A DNA stretch of 64,000 nucleotides, from NCBI RefSeq assembly GCF_000807275.1, contig NZ_CP009056.1:1-64000 (forward strand), in the 5' to 3' direction. Position numbers and translations under genes: made by a program. The notes beneath the pieces are model-generated. The model had not been told where the DNA came from. It saw only the letters and a list, made by a program, of their open reading frames with translations, and ran no database searches. Below are positions 26,551 through 36,286 of the stretch, piece by piece; the stretch's first letter is position 1, and every line of letters starts with the position of its first letter. This stretch comes from Frischella perrara (lineage in GTDB: Bacteria > Pseudomonadota > Gammaproteobacteria > Enterobacterales > Orbaceae).

Positions 26551-27330
26551 ATGTCATTATCACCACATATTGTACCCATTAAAAATGGTATTAATTTCCG
26601 CGATTTAGGGGGAATAAAAACAAAAAACGGGCGCCAGATTCGTTCAGGATTATTATTTCGATCGGGTGATTTTTCTAAGATTAGTCAAGAGGAACAGACC
26701 TTTATATCACAACAATTAGGCATTGACGTTATACTTGATTATCGTGATATTAGTGAGGCACAACGACGTCCAGACAACCTCTGGCATCAGGTGCAATATT
26801 TCAATGTACCGGCAAATCCGCTGACTGGCGATGTGAGTGCTAATTTAACCCAAGAATTAACAGATGCAAATGATTTAAAAAAACGTAGTCCAGCAGACTT
26901 CATGATTAAATTATATCAGTTATTGCCATTTAATAATCCTGCATATCATACTCTCGTTGATTTATTAGTTAATAATCATGGTAAGTCACTCGTTCAGCAT
27001 TGCGCAATAGGTAAAGATCGAACCGGTATCGGTGTTGCTTTGACTTTATTCGCTTTAGGGGTTGATGAGGAAACGGTTATGTTAGACTATATTTTGTCTG
27101 AACAATTATTAGCGCCAGTCCGAGAGCAGATTTTTGCTGATTATCAAAATATGTTAGATCCGCAGCAAATGGAACTACGTAAACCAATTTTTGCAGCTAA
27201 TCCTCTTTATTTACAATCGGCATTTGATGCGATAAAAGCAAAATATGATACGTTTGATAATTGGCTTGAGAGTGAATACCAATTAACGGATGAAAAACGG
27301 CAGATAATTCAAAATCATTATTTAATTTAA
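26551..27330 (+). CDS. Tyrosine/serine protein phosphatase family protein
   Basis: A protein of about 260 residues with a Cys-based phosphatase motif HCAIGKDRTG near residue 150 (HCx5R), an N-terminal NFRDLGG motif and an IVDYRD-like strand (VILDYRD), as in the atypical tyrosine/phosphoinositide phosphatases of bacteria. I choose ATG 26551 because the ribosome site AGAGG is 6 bases upstream (26548 is 3 bases away); the frame continues upstream to a weaker start with no homology. It stands alone and no kinase is adjacent. The substrate is unknown; proteins, inositol phosphates or lipids are all possible. Confidence 0.85.
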   Translation: MSLSPHIVPIKNGINFRDLGGIKTKNGRQIRSGLLFRSGDFSKISQEEQTFISQQLGIDVILDYRDISEAQRRPDNLWHQVQYFNVPANPLTGDVSANLTQELTDANDLKKRSPADFMIKLYQLLPFNNPAYHTLVDLLVNNHGKSLVQHCAIGKDRTGIGVALTLFALGVDEETVMLDYILSEQLLAPVREQIFADYQNMLDPQQMELRKPIFAANPLYLQSAFDAIKAKYDTFDNWLESEYQLTDEKRQIIQNHYLI

Positions 27331-27424
27331 TTTTCATTTACGAATAGTTACATATGCAATTGCTATTAGCCGCATAGTTATTTTGAAGCACGACTTATGC
27401 GAAATAATTGATAATAGTAATTGC

Positions 27425-28066
27425 TTATGAACTGCTGATTACTTTATTGATTGGATAATCGCAACAAATTGATAAATAAATTTGTGCTAATTGTTGATGC
27501 TGAAAATAAAAATCGTTACCGAAGGTCGCACTCATTTTTTCGTGTTGCATATCAATTTGTAGCTCCTTCATTTGCCAGACACCTTTAGCGTATAGTTTTA
27601 GTGCAGATTCACGTAATGTCCATAATTGCCAAAATGCCGATAAATTGTCTTTTTGTTGGTTCATCCATACGATTTCTTGCTCGGAAAAAAACTGCTTAGC
27701 AATATTTAAAAATTGCTTTCTTGGTCGATGCTGCTCTATATCTATACCGATTTTCCCTTCACTACAAACGGCAACAGCAATGTAATCTCCACTATGGCTA
27801 ATATTGAAGTCCGGTAAATTAGCTTTTTCAAAATGGGGGCGTTGGTTAAGACCAATAATGATACTGGGTAAGCTAGGTATATCGAAATAATCATTAAGTA
27901 ATTCCGCCAATAAATAACGACAAGCGACAAATTGTAATTGTCGTTTGCCACTAAATTGACTAGCTTGTTCAATCACTTGTTGCGAAATTAATGATGAATT
28001 TAATAGCGATGTTGAATCAAACTGATTCAGATTAGCTGACCGAACAAATACGTAATTTTCACGCAT
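27425..28066 (-). CDS. 4'-phosphopantetheinyl transferase (Sfp/AcpT type)
   Basis: A 213-residue Sfp-type enzyme that transfers phosphopantetheine from CoA to a serine of a carrier protein. Core motifs are NISHSGDYIAVAV, GIDIE (Mg-binding Asp) and WTLRESALKLYAKG, a variant of the usual WTxKEAxxK in which Lys becomes Arg. The N-terminus (LQFVACRYLLAEL) fits the Sfp superfamily. No carrier protein or synthase gene is nearby, so the target lies elsewhere. It could serve fatty-acid-like ACPs (AcpT) or a non-ribosomal pathway. Confidence 0.88.
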   Translation of the reverse strand: MRENYVFVRSANLNQFDSTSLLNSSLISQQVIEQASQFSGKRQLQFVACRYLLAELLNDYFDIPSLPSIIIGLNQRPHFEKANLPDFNISHSGDYIAVAVCSEGKIGIDIEQHRPRKQFLNIAKQFFSEQEIVWMNQQKDNLSAFWQLWTLRESALKLYAKGVWQMKELQIDMQHEKMSATFGNDFYFQHQQLAQIYLSICCDYPINKVISSS

Positions 28067-28189
28067 AATCTGTAATGGCTTAGTAGTAATAACAAATATT
28101 GATTATTCTAACAGGATTTTGTAGAGTTGTTTTAAAACATGCTATGCTAATGCATAATTATTTATCACATCCATCACTGAGAGACCATT

Positions 28190-29419
28190 ATGAAATTCCC
28201 TAAAGAAATTCAAACAACCTTAGTTCATTCAGGTCGAAAAAGACTTTATACACAAGGTGCGGTTAACAGCGTTGTGCAACGTGCCTCTTCGATTGTATTT
28301 GATACCTTAGAAGCCAAAAAAGAAGCTACCAAAAACCGAGCAAATGGTGAGTTATTCTATGGCCGTCGAGGAACATTAACCCATTTCTCCTTACAAGAAG
28401 CCATGTGTGAATTAGAAGAAGGTGCTGGATGTTATCTTTATCCATGTGGGACTGCCGCGATAACAAATGCAATTTTAGCATTTGTCAAAACGGGAGATCA
28501 TATTCTGCTGACGGAAGGTGCTTATGAACCAACACAAGAATTCTGTAATCATATTTTACAAGATCTGGGTGTTGAGACTACTTATTTTCCAGTCATGATC
28601 GGAGAACACATTGCCCAACAAATCAAACCAAATACTAAAGTCGTTTTTCTTGAAGCGCCTAGTTCAGTTACAATGGAAGTACATGACATTCCAGCTATTG
28701 TAAAAGCAGTACGCAAAGTTAATCCTGAAATTGTCATTATGATCGATAATAGTTGGAGCGGAGGCGTATTTTTTAAAGCACTGCAACATGACATTGATAT
28801 TTCAATCCAATCTGGAACCAAATATTTAGTCGGGCACTCTGATGCAATGATTGGTACAGCCGTAGCTAATGAACGTTGTTGGCCACAACTGCGTGAACGT
28901 AGTTATTTAATGGGGCAAATGTGTGATGCAGATACGGCCTATGTCACTGCAAGAGGGCTTCGTACATTAGCGGTACGTTTAAAACAACATCAAGAAAGTA
29001 GTTTGAAAGTCGCTCAATGGTTAGCAAAACATCCATTAGTGGATCGTGTCAATCATCCAGCATTAGCAAATAGTGTCGGTCACAAGTTTTTTAAACGAGA
29101 TTTTCTAGGTCATAGTGGATTATTTTCCTTCATATTGAAAGAACGACTATCCGATGCGCAATTAGCTGAATTTTTAGATGAATTCCAACTCTTTTCTATG
29201 GCTTATTCATGGGGAGGATTTGAGTCATTAATTTTGGCAAATCAACCCGAAGATATTGCAGCAATTAGACCGGTTAGTGGTGTGGATTTTAAAGGAACTT
29301 TAGTGAGAATTCATATTGGTTTTGAAAACATTGATGATTTAATCGCTGATTTAGAAGCCGGCTTAAATCGTATCAACATTAATAAAAATAAGATCACCGC
29401 TTTGCAATCGTTAGTATAG
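28190..29419 (+). CDS. metC: Cystathionine beta-lyase
   Basis: A 409-residue PLP enzyme of the Cys/Met metabolism family that splits cystathionine to homocysteine, pyruvate and ammonia. Motifs: [43 protein letters not shown] and the PLP-lysine segment [14 protein letters not shown], all matching MetC rather than MetB. I found no perfect MetJ box (AGACGTCT) in the 123 bases upstream. tilS follows after 22 bases on the same strand, so the two may be co-transcribed. Confidence 0.95.
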   Translation: MKFPKEIQTTLVHSGRKRLYTQGAVNSVVQRASSIVFDTLEAKKEATKNRANGELFYGRRGTLTHFSLQEAMCELEEGAGCYLYPCGTAAITNAILAFVKTGDHILLTEGAYEPTQEFCNHILQDLGVETTYFPVMIGEHIAQQIKPNTKVVFLEAPSSVTMEVHDIPAIVKAVRKVNPEIVIMIDNSWSGGVFFKALQHDIDISIQSGTKYLVGHSDAMIGTAVANERCWPQLRERSYLMGQMCDADTAYVTARGLRTLAVRLKQHQESSLKVAQWLAKHPLVDRVNHPALANSVGHKFFKRDFLGHSGLFSFILKERLSDAQLAEFLDEFQLFSMAYSWGGFESLILANQPEDIAAIRPVSGVDFKGTLVRIHIGFENIDDLIADLEAGLNRININKNKITALQSLV

Positions 29420-29441
29420 TCGGAGTTAGAAATAAATTAAT

Positions 29442-30749
29442 ATGGCAAAGCAGCAAGTATCGCAGTTAATCCAAAATACAATATTAACTCAATTAGGTTC
29501 GCATCGCAGGATATTAGTTGCCTATAGTGGCGGTATTGACTCTACCGTATTACTCCATGCTTTAGTTACGTTAAAGTTAGAAAAATTACCCGATCTACAA
29601 TTGACGGCGATTTATATCCATCATGGTATTAGCGCGAATGCCGATCAATGGGCATTGCATTGTCAACAACAATGTCAACGTTGGCAGGTACCCTTTGTCA
29701 TTGAAAAAGTCACACTAGCATTGGAACAAGGTAATATCGAAGCACAAGCACGACAAGCTCGTTATACGGCTATTGCACAGCACATTCAGTCAGGGACAAT
29801 TTTATGCACAGCACAACATCTTGATGATCAGTGTGAAACATTTCTTTTAGCCCTTAAACGAGGTAGTGGACCTGCGGGTTTGTCGGCAATGCCACATCAA
29901 AGTCAATTAGCCGGTTATTTACTATTACGTCCTTTATTAACGATTCGTCGCCAGCAGATTGAACAATATGCGAGTGAGCAGCAAATTCAATGGGTAGAAG
30001 ATGAAAGTAATCAGGATGATTATTATGATCGCAATTTCTTACGATTAAAGATAATACCACAACTTAATCAACGTTGGCCTCATTTTAGCGAAATGGTAGT
30101 TCGTAGTGCAGAACTCTGTCAACAGCAAGAGCTGTTACTTAATGAGTTACTCGCCGATACATTAGCGCAATTAGTTGATGAACATGGATGTTTATGGATT
30201 TCGCCATTATTAAATTATTCCGAAGTAAAACGTAATGCATTACTACGGATGTGGTTCAAACTTGGTCAGGTTGGTATGCCTAGCCGTAAGCAGTTGGCCG
30301 TGATTTGGCAAACTGTTATTTTAGCTAAAGAGGATAGCAATCCAAGTTCTATATTGGCAAATAAACAGATTCGTCGTTACCAAGATAAGCTCTATTTGCT
30401 ACCACATTTTCAGGATTTACAATCAGTTAGCTTAGCTTGGAATTTATCTTCTCCGCTTAATTTACCGGATAATTTAGGACAATTATCAATAAGTTTCCAA
30501 AATGGCGAGTGTCGATTACCAAACGATGATGAACAGGTGAGCGTCAGATTTATTGCCCAAGGCACATTTCATATTGTGGGACGAAATGGCTCAAGACAAA
30601 TAAAAAAATTGTGGCAAGAATTCAATATTCCACCGTGGATGCGTACGCGTATCCCACTTATCTACTATAATGAAAATCTAATTACTGCTGTTGGTGTATT
30701 TGTGACTGAATTTGGTAAAGGTCAACAGATTAAATTCATATATCATTGA
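29442..30749 (+). CDS. tilS: tRNA(Ile)-lysidine synthase
   Basis: A 435-residue enzyme that makes lysidine at the wobble C34 of tRNA-Ile(CAU), turning a Met-type anticodon into one for AUA. The N-terminal PP-loop AYSGGIDSTVLLHAL, HHGISANADQW, AQHLDDQCETFLLALKRGSG and RNFLRLKIIPQL are all diagnostic. The C-terminal TilS substrate domain is present (RFIAQGTFHIVGRNGSRQIKKL, PLIYYNENLITAVGVFV). An essential function, especially in AT-rich genomes that use AUA. GGAGT is 13 bases upstream of the start. Confidence 0.96.
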   Translation: MAKQQVSQLIQNTILTQLGSHRRILVAYSGGIDSTVLLHALVTLKLEKLPDLQLTAIYIHHGISANADQWALHCQQQCQRWQVPFVIEKVTLALEQGNIEAQARQARYTAIAQHIQSGTILCTAQHLDDQCETFLLALKRGSGPAGLSAMPHQSQLAGYLLLRPLLTIRRQQIEQYASEQQIQWVEDESNQDDYYDRNFLRLKIIPQLNQRWPHFSEMVVRSAELCQQQELLLNELLADTLAQLVDEHGCLWISPLLNYSEVKRNALLRMWFKLGQVGMPSRKQLAVIWQTVILAKEDSNPSSILANKQIRRYQDKLYLLPHFQDLQSVSLAWNLSSPLNLPDNLGQLSISFQNGECRLPNDDEQVSVRFIAQGTFHIVGRNGSRQIKKLWQEFNIPPWMRTRIPLIYYNENLITAVGVFVTEFGKGQQIKFIYH

Positions 30750-30784
30750 TCATTGCCAGTTGATTTGTTTAAGTCACACTAAAA

Positions 30785-30829
30785 AATGATTGCCTTTTGT
30801 TATTTATTATTTAACAAAAGACAATCATT
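30785..30829. terminator. Bidirectional terminator between tilS and the ybhB-like pseudogene
   Basis: An 18-bp stem (AATGATTGCCTTTTGTTA with TAACAAAAGACAATCATT) with one mismatch and a 9-base loop. T-rich sequence follows on the plus strand (ATTATTCCTCT) and an A-run precedes it, which gives a U-run on the other strand. Suited to both converging genes. Confidence 0.8.
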
Positions 30830-30861
30830 ATTATTCCTCTATCTAATCATAGCTATAATTG

Positions 30862-31324
30862 TTAGCGTTTATACAATACGGTCACAGAGGCTGTATCAAT
30901 TGTTACTGAATTTAATATAAATCGAACCACTGCATTTGGTGCTTGTGGATCAATATTTAAACTTTCACAATTTAAAGCATGTATTTTAAAAATATATCTA
31001 TGAGCTATATCACCTTTAGGTGGACAAGGACCAGAATACTCATTAAATCCGTAATCTGTCATTGCTTGTTTAAAAGCTGTAGCTGATGGTGAATTGTTAA
31101 TATCTTCAGGAAGGCTAGAAATTGTTGTTGGAATATCATATGCAATCCAATGCCAAAAACCACTGCCAGTTGGTGCATCAGGATCATACACTGTGAGAGC
31201 GAAACGGATAGTCTTGCCATCTTAAGCTAGGAGAAATATTATTGCCTTCCCCATCAAATTTATTGAATTCATTTGCTTTGCTTAGAAAAGCATAATTATC
31301 TAAATTATTAATAATTAGTTTCAT
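30862..31324 (-). pseudogene. YbhB/YbcL family (Raf kinase inhibitor-like) protein, frameshifted
   Basis: The last 109 codons read as a clean PEBP-family C-terminus (YDPDAPTGSGFWHW, GPCPPKGDIAHRYIFKIHAL) but start at an internal Met. Upstream, an ATG at 31324 with a good AAGGAA site opens MKLIINNLDNYAFL...NNISPSLRW, the correct N-terminus, in another frame; it ends at a stop 46 codons on. At the joint (about 31215-31222) roughly five codons that homologues have between W and the GTK-like turn are missing and the frame shifts; the third frame then gives DGKTIRFALTVYDPDAP. A small out-of-frame deletion is the simplest reading. Recent, since both halves are otherwise well kept. Confidence 0.85.
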
Positions 31325-31663
31325 GGTTATTTCCTTTTTATTACTGTTGTTATTTTATTTATACAATATATGTATATAAGTAAGGTCCTTGCCAAACAAA
31401 TAGTTATCTAATTTAGTATTTTTTATTACAAATAATAGTTGCATTATGTATTATAATCATGCTTTTCTATATTTCATTGTTTATTTAAATATAAATATTT
31501 AATTTCTAACCCAAATAATAAGTCAATTTCCTTAATGTCTTCCTTTAGTTAGAGTAAGACTTTATTCGGGTAAGAAATGTTAGTAAATTGAGTAATGAGA
31601 TATGATATGACGATAAGAACATCCCAGCATAAGCTGGGACGTAAGATTAGATTGTTTTAGTTT
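31325..31663. other. Gap between the ybhB-like pseudogene and rpoH
   Basis: A 339-base AT-rich gap. It contains the pseudogene's ribosome site on the minus strand, and the rpoH terminator hairpin at its right end. I see no other gene or RNA. Confidence 0.5.
31622..31639 (-). terminator. rpoH terminator hairpin
   Basis: A 7-bp GC-rich stem TCCCAGC / GCTGGGA with loop ATAA; on the minus strand it is followed by TGTTCTTATC. It lies 25 bases past the rpoH stop. Confidence 0.7.
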
Positions 31664-32524
31664 TTAGGCTTCAATCGCTACGCGTAATTTTTGCATAGCG
31701 TTCTTTTCAAGTTGGCGAATACGTTCTGCTGAAACGTTATATTTAATCGCTAACTCCTGTAAAGTTGATTTACTATCATCAGCATCTAACCAACGTGCTT
31801 TGATAATGTCTTGGCTACGTTCATCTAATTTTGATAATGCATCATGAAGTTTATCAGCAGCATCATTTTCCCAGTTATCGTCTTCTATTGATTTAGAAAA
31901 ATTAGAAGATGCATCTTCTAAATAAAGAGCAGGAGCGACAATTGAATTATCTTCGTCATCACTGTCAATATCAAATGACATATCTTGTGCTGACATACGT
32001 GATTCCATTTCTAAGACATCTTTACGTGATACACCTAATTCTTCAGCTACCATGCCTACTTCATCATTACTAAACCAACCTAGACGCTGTTTAGTTTTTC
32101 TTAAATTAAAAAATAATTTACGTTGAGCTTTTGTTGTTGCAACTTTAACTATACGCCAATTTTTTAACACATACTCATGAATTTCAGCTTTTATCCAATG
32201 TACAGCAAATGAAACTAAGCGAACGCCCATTTCTGGATTGAAACGACGTACGGCTTTCATTAAACCAATATTACCTTCTTGAATTAAATCTGCCTGAGGT
32301 AAACCATACCCAGAATAACCACGCGCGATGTGTGCTACAAAACGTAAATGAGATAAAATAAGCTTCCTCGCAGCATTCACATCATGATTGTAATAAAGTT
32401 TTTCACTAAGTTCTTTTTCTTCTTCTGCGGTTAACATTGGATAGGTGTTAATCATACGCAGATAGGATTCTATGTTTCCTTGTGGAATTAAAGCAACTGA
32501 TTGCATTTTAAGTTCGTTACTCAT
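31664..32524 (-). CDS. rpoH: RNA polymerase sigma-32 (heat shock)
   Basis: A sigma-70 family factor of about 286 residues. The RpoH box region [17 protein letters not shown] is identical to E. coli; region 2 ([41 protein letters not shown]) and region 4 ([29 protein letters not shown]) are intact. I place the start at ATG 32524 ([13 protein letters not shown]), which sits just after a GGGGGGA Shine-Dalgarno and matches the E. coli N-terminus; the frame extends 15 codons further without homology. It follows ftsX in the ftsY-ftsE-ftsX-rpoH order of E. coli, with 193 bases between, so it likely has its own promoter. Confidence 0.97.
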   Translation of the reverse strand: MSNELKMQSVALIPQGNIESYLRMINTYPMLTAEEEKELSEKLYYNHDVNAARKLILSHLRFVAHIARGYSGYGLPQADLIQEGNIGLMKAVRRFNPEMGVRLVSFAVHWIKAEIHEYVLKNWRIVKVATTKAQRKLFFNLRKTKQRLGWFSNDEVGMVAEELGVSRKDVLEMESRMSAQDMSFDIDSDDEDNSIVAPALYLEDASSNFSKSIEDDNWENDAADKLHDALSKLDERSQDIIKARWLDADDSKSTLQELAIKYNVSAERIRQLEKNAMQKLRVAIEA

Positions 32525-32717
32525 TTCATTCCCCCCTTTGGGATTACCCGTGATAAATATCATCACCAAGTAAGATTCTGAATTGCAATAATAAAATTTT
32601 AAGTGTCTTATTACTTGCTTGTGAATTTAGACTCTAAAAGTGTGATTAAGTTCTCATTTTTTGATTTTTTTTTAGCTAAGAGAGAATTATTAGCTGGTTA
32701 TTGAAAGAAAAATCACG

Positions 32718-33683
32718 CTATTGAGTAATATGTGGTGTATTTAAGTACATTTTCGTTGCCATTAAGGCTGATGACCACCCAATCATCGTAGAAATTAAAA
32801 TGATAAAAAAGCTCTCATCCCAATTTAAACCTTCCAGATTAAATATTGTTCCAAAAACTGAGGAAACATTCAAGATAATACTATCAATTTGAAAGATAAA
32901 TATTTCCGATAGTATTAAAGCTAAGATTGCACTGATAAATCCATTAAACATGCCACTATATAAAAATGGTCTTAAGATAAATCCATCTGTAGCACCAATA
33001 AGCTGCATGACTATAATCGTTTGACGTCGACTGAAAATTGCTAACCGTATACTATTGCCGATGACCAAAGCGACGGCAATAATCATAAATACTGAAATTG
33101 TCATTACAATGGTTCTGACCATATCAGTAAAAGTAGTTAGACGTGTAAACCAACTATCATCAAGCCTAACATCATCTACACCTTTTAGTTTAATGATGGC
33201 TGCTTGCATGGCGTGTAAGATTTCTGAATGTTTTGCTTCTGTTTTAGGTATAACTATGGCAACGGCTGGAAGAGGATTTTCATCTAACAAATCTAAGGCT
33301 TCACTAAATCCTGACCACGATTTGAATTCTTGTATTGTTTCATCACGAGATAAATAAGTAAGTGTCTCAACTTGGGGAAACTGTTTAATTTGTGTGATTA
33401 AAGCATCAGTATCTTTGGCGTTAAGGTTTTTAGCAATATAGACTGTTAAATTGGGAGTAGGATACCATTGGTGAGCGGCTTGATTCGCATTTTTCCACAA
33501 TAAATAACCAATAGTTGGTAGTGTAATTGAAATAGCAATAACAATAATTGTTAATAAAGAAGCTATCGCATGTTGACGAAAATCATTAAACACATTTTGC
33601 CATGCATATTGGATTTGTCTTTTCCAGCGCGGAAAAAACAGATTATCGTCGCCTTGTTGATTCTTCTTTTTAATTCTCAGCAT
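32718..33683 (-). CDS. ftsX: Cell division protein FtsX
   Basis: A 321-residue inner membrane protein with a basic cytosolic N-terminus, TM1 (about 43-63), a periplasmic domain (about 70-190) and three further TM helices (near 200-222, 243-265 and 293-312). With FtsE it forms an ABC-type complex that controls periplasmic amidase activation at the septum. It overlaps the ftsE 3' end by 14 bases, so translation is coupled. Confidence 0.95.
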   Translation of the reverse strand: MLRIKKKNQQGDDNLFFPRWKRQIQYAWQNVFNDFRQHAIASLLTIIVIAISITLPTIGYLLWKNANQAAHQWYPTPNLTVYIAKNLNAKDTDALITQIKQFPQVETLTYLSRDETIQEFKSWSGFSEALDLLDENPLPAVAIVIPKTEAKHSEILHAMQAAIIKLKGVDDVRLDDSWFTRLTTFTDMVRTIVMTISVFMIIAVALVIGNSIRLAIFSRRQTIIVMQLIGATDGFILRPFLYSGMFNGFISAILALILSEIFIFQIDSIILNVSSVFGTIFNLEGLNWDESFFIILISTMIGWSSALMATKMYLNTPHITQ

Positions 33684-34341
33684 CTGATCCCCCCGTTAAC
33701 CGTCCTTGATTTAAATTTAATATCCTATGATGTTTACGTTTGATTAAACTTAAATTATGTGTTGCCATCAATACGGTTACACCGGTCTGGTTAAGCTCTT
33801 CAAACAATTTTAGAATATCTTTGGACAATTTGTCATCTAAATTACCGGTAGGTTCGTCGGCTAGTAATACCATCGGGCGATTGACAATAGCGCGTGCAAT
33901 ACCAACTCGTTGTTGTTCTCCACCTGAAAGTTGAATCGGGTAGAATTTCATTTTATCAATTAACCCGACCTTATCTAAGGCAGCGGATACTCGACGACGA
34001 ATTTCTTCAGCGGGTTTACCTAATATAATTAATGGAATCGCAACATTATCATATATATTATGATCCATTAATAACTGGTGATCCTGAAAAATCATACCAA
34101 TATGGCGTCGTAAAAAGGGGATATCTTGTTTTTTTAATTGGCTAACGTCATGGCCATTTAATATAACTTGACCATCATTTGCCCGTTCCAGTCCACAAAT
34201 TAATCGTAATAATGTACTTTTACCTGCGCCGGAATGCCCAGTTAAAAAAGCCATTTCACCATTATTAAGATGAAAATCAATATTCTGTAGAGCGGGTCTA
34301 CCGCCTGAATAGGCTTTACTAACGTGCTTGAATTGAATCAT
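33670..34341 (-). CDS. ftsE: Cell division ATP-binding protein FtsE
   Basis: A 223-residue ABC ATPase with Walker A GHSGAGKST, Q-loop FQDHQLL, signature LSGGEQQRVGIARAI and Walker B VLLADEPTGNLD. Partner of FtsX at the division ring. The start overlaps the ftsY stop by 4 bases (ATGA). Confidence 0.97.
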   Translation of the reverse strand: MIQFKHVSKAYSGGRPALQNIDFHLNNGEMAFLTGHSGAGKSTLLRLICGLERANDGQVILNGHDVSQLKKQDIPFLRRHIGMIFQDHQLLMDHNIYDNVAIPLIILGKPAEEIRRRVSAALDKVGLIDKMKFYPIQLSGGEQQRVGIARAIVNRPMVLLADEPTGNLDDKLSKDILKLFEELNQTGVTVLMATHNLSLIKRKHHRILNLNQGRLTGGSDAEN

Positions 34342-35291
34342 GAATTTTGATTATCTTCCGTTGTTTGGTCAAATAATGCCTCAATGAAATCAGTTGCAAT
34401 AAATGGTCTTAAATCATCTATTTTTTCACCGACACCAATGTAACGTATAGGAATGTTAAATTGATCGGCAATACTGAAAATAACACCACCTTTGGCTGTT
34501 CCATCAAGTTTAGTTAAGGTAATGCCGGTTAAACCGACAGCTTCGTTAAAAATTCTGGTTTGGCTAATTGCATTTTGTCCAGTACTGGCATCAATGGTTA
34601 ACATAATTTCATGTGGTGCAGTTTCATCCTGTTTTTTCATTACTCGGACAATTTTCTTCAGTTCATCCATTAGATGACTCTTATTTTGTAAGCGACCAGC
34701 CGTATCTGCGATCAAAATATCGATTTTTCGTGATTTAGCCGCTTGGATCGCATCAAAAATTACAGAGGCTGAATCGGCATTAGTATGTTGGGCTATAACT
34801 GGAATATTATTGCGTTCGCCCCATACTTGTAGCTGTTCGACAGCAGCTGCTCTAAATGTATCACCCGCAGCAAGCATGACAGATTTACCTTGATTTTGAA
34901 ACTGTTTTGCTAGTTTACCAATGGTTGTGGTTTTTCCAACACCATTAACACCAACCATAAGAATAACATAAGGTTGATGGGTAGTGACATCTAAAGGTTG
35001 ATCAACTTTAGCTAAAATCGTATGTAATTCATCTTTTAATAATTGATTTAATGCCTCAGCATTAGTTAATTGTTTTCGAGAAGCATGCTCAGTTAATGAA
35101 CGAATAATTTTCTGGGTAGTATCAACACCAACATCGGCAATTAATAACTGTTCTTCTAGTTCTTCAAAAAGTTCATCATCTATTTTTTTTCCGCGGAACA
35201 AACTAAATAAACCAGAACCAATATTCTGCTTGGTTTTAAATAATCCATTTTTTAACCGGGCAAAAAAACCTGGTTTTTTCTGTTCACTCAT
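34338..35291 (-). CDS. ftsY: Signal recognition particle receptor FtsY
   Basis: A 317-residue SRP GTPase that docks ribosome-SRP complexes at the inner membrane. NG-domain motifs: GVNGVGKTTTIGKLA (G1), DTFRAAAVEQL, DTAGRLQNKSHLMDEL, TKLDGTAKGG. The long acidic A domain of E. coli FtsY (497 residues) is absent; only a short basic amphipathic N-terminus (MSEQKKPGFFARLKNGLFKT) remains as membrane anchor, a common short form. Confidence 0.97.
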   Translation of the reverse strand: MSEQKKPGFFARLKNGLFKTKQNIGSGLFSLFRGKKIDDELFEELEEQLLIADVGVDTTQKIIRSLTEHASRKQLTNAEALNQLLKDELHTILAKVDQPLDVTTHQPYVILMVGVNGVGKTTTIGKLAKQFQNQGKSVMLAAGDTFRAAAVEQLQVWGERNNIPVIAQHTNADSASVIFDAIQAAKSRKIDILIADTAGRLQNKSHLMDELKKIVRVMKKQDETAPHEIMLTIDASTGQNAISQTRIFNEAVGLTGITLTKLDGTAKGGVIFSIADQFNIPIRYIGVGEKIDDLRPFIATDFIEALFDQTTEDNQNS

Positions 35292-35395
35292 CTTATCTAT
35301 AGCTCCAAATGTATCTTGCTAATGATTTATTATTGTCCAAAATCTAAGTTTTCTCAAATGACTTATTTAAACAATAACTGATTACTATAATTAAT

Positions 35396-35423
35396 ATGGA
35401 TATAAAATCATAATTATATCCAT
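35396..35423 (-). terminator. Hairpin downstream of the aroE-like gene
   Basis: A 10-bp inverted repeat ATGGATATAA / TTATATCCAT with an 8-base loop, 28 bases past the stop of the minus-strand aroE-like gene. AT-rich, with no clear U-run. Confidence 0.4.
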
Positions 35424-35450
35424 CCTCTAAAATTATAAGGTTAGCTGTAA

Positions 35451-36260
35451 TTATGCTTGACTAGCAATTTTAGCCGCAACCTCAATTTGTTGTGTAGTTG
35501 GTATTTTACCTGTATATAAAATAAATTGTTCAACAGCTTGTAATATCATAACTTCTTTACCCGAAATAGTTACCTTATTTTGTCGATTAGCTTCATTAAT
35601 TAATGGAGTTATAACAGGAATTGCTACCACGTCAAAAATCACGGAAGCTTGCGATATTAAATCTATTGAAAATGACAATTGATCTGCTTCAATTCCACCA
35701 GACATACCAATTGATGTTGCATTAACGAGTATGTCATGCGCTTCTTGGGTTTGGCTGGTATGTGGGAAATGATATTTTTGTGATAGTTTCGTTCCTTTTT
35801 CGACATTACGTGCCAGAATCGTCACCTGTTTAAAACCATTATCATGGAAAGCTGCAATAACTGCTTTTGCCATTCCACCACTACCATGAATCATAACAGA
35901 TTGTGTTGGATTAAGTTGATACTGTTTAATCAATTTGGATATTGCAATGTAATCTGTGTTATAGGCTTTCAGATGCCCATTATTGTTCACAATAGTATTT
36001 ACGGAGTCGATAGCCTTCACTGAATCTGTCAATTCATCCAAAAATGGAATACACGATTCTTTAAATGGCATTGATATAGCACAACCACGAATAGCTAAAG
36101 CACGAATACCTTTTACAGCATCTTCAATATTGGTTGTAGAAAAAGCCTTATAAATATAATTTAAATCTAATTGTTGATATAAACTGTTGTGAAAACGGGT
36201 ACCGAAATTACCAGGTCTACCTGATAATGACATGCAAAGCTGAGTATCTTTATTAATCAT
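35451..36260 (-). CDS. Shikimate dehydrogenase-like protein (HI0607 type)
   Basis: A protein of about 269 residues of the AroE superfamily. It matches the Haemophilus HI0607 shikimate dehydrogenase-like branch closely (SLSGRPGNFGTRFHN, LYKAF-like IYKAFSTT, IRGCAISMPFKE, VNTIVNNNGHLKAYNTDYIA, MIHGSGGMAKAVIAAFHD). The catalytic Lys (MPFKE) and Asp (NTDY) are kept. This branch reduces dehydroshikimate poorly as I recall, so the true substrate may differ. I choose ATG 36260, with an AGGGAT site before it; the upstream TTG would add six residues. It lies 26 bases from rluE. Confidence 0.88.
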   Translation of the reverse strand: MINKDTQLCMSLSGRPGNFGTRFHNSLYQQLDLNYIYKAFSTTNIEDAVKGIRALAIRGCAISMPFKESCIPFLDELTDSVKAIDSVNTIVNNNGHLKAYNTDYIAISKLIKQYQLNPTQSVMIHGSGGMAKAVIAAFHDNGFKQVTILARNVEKGTKLSQKYHFPHTSQTQEAHDILVNATSIGMSGGIEADQLSFSIDLISQASVIFDVVAIPVITPLINEANRQNKVTISGKEVMILQAVEQFILYTGKIPTTQQIEVAAKIASQA

Positions 36261-36286
36261 AACTATTATCCCTATCAAGTTTTAAA

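Noticed and set aside
28067-28189. A MetJ operator before metC
   Set aside because: No AGACGTCT or close tandem variant was found in the gap.
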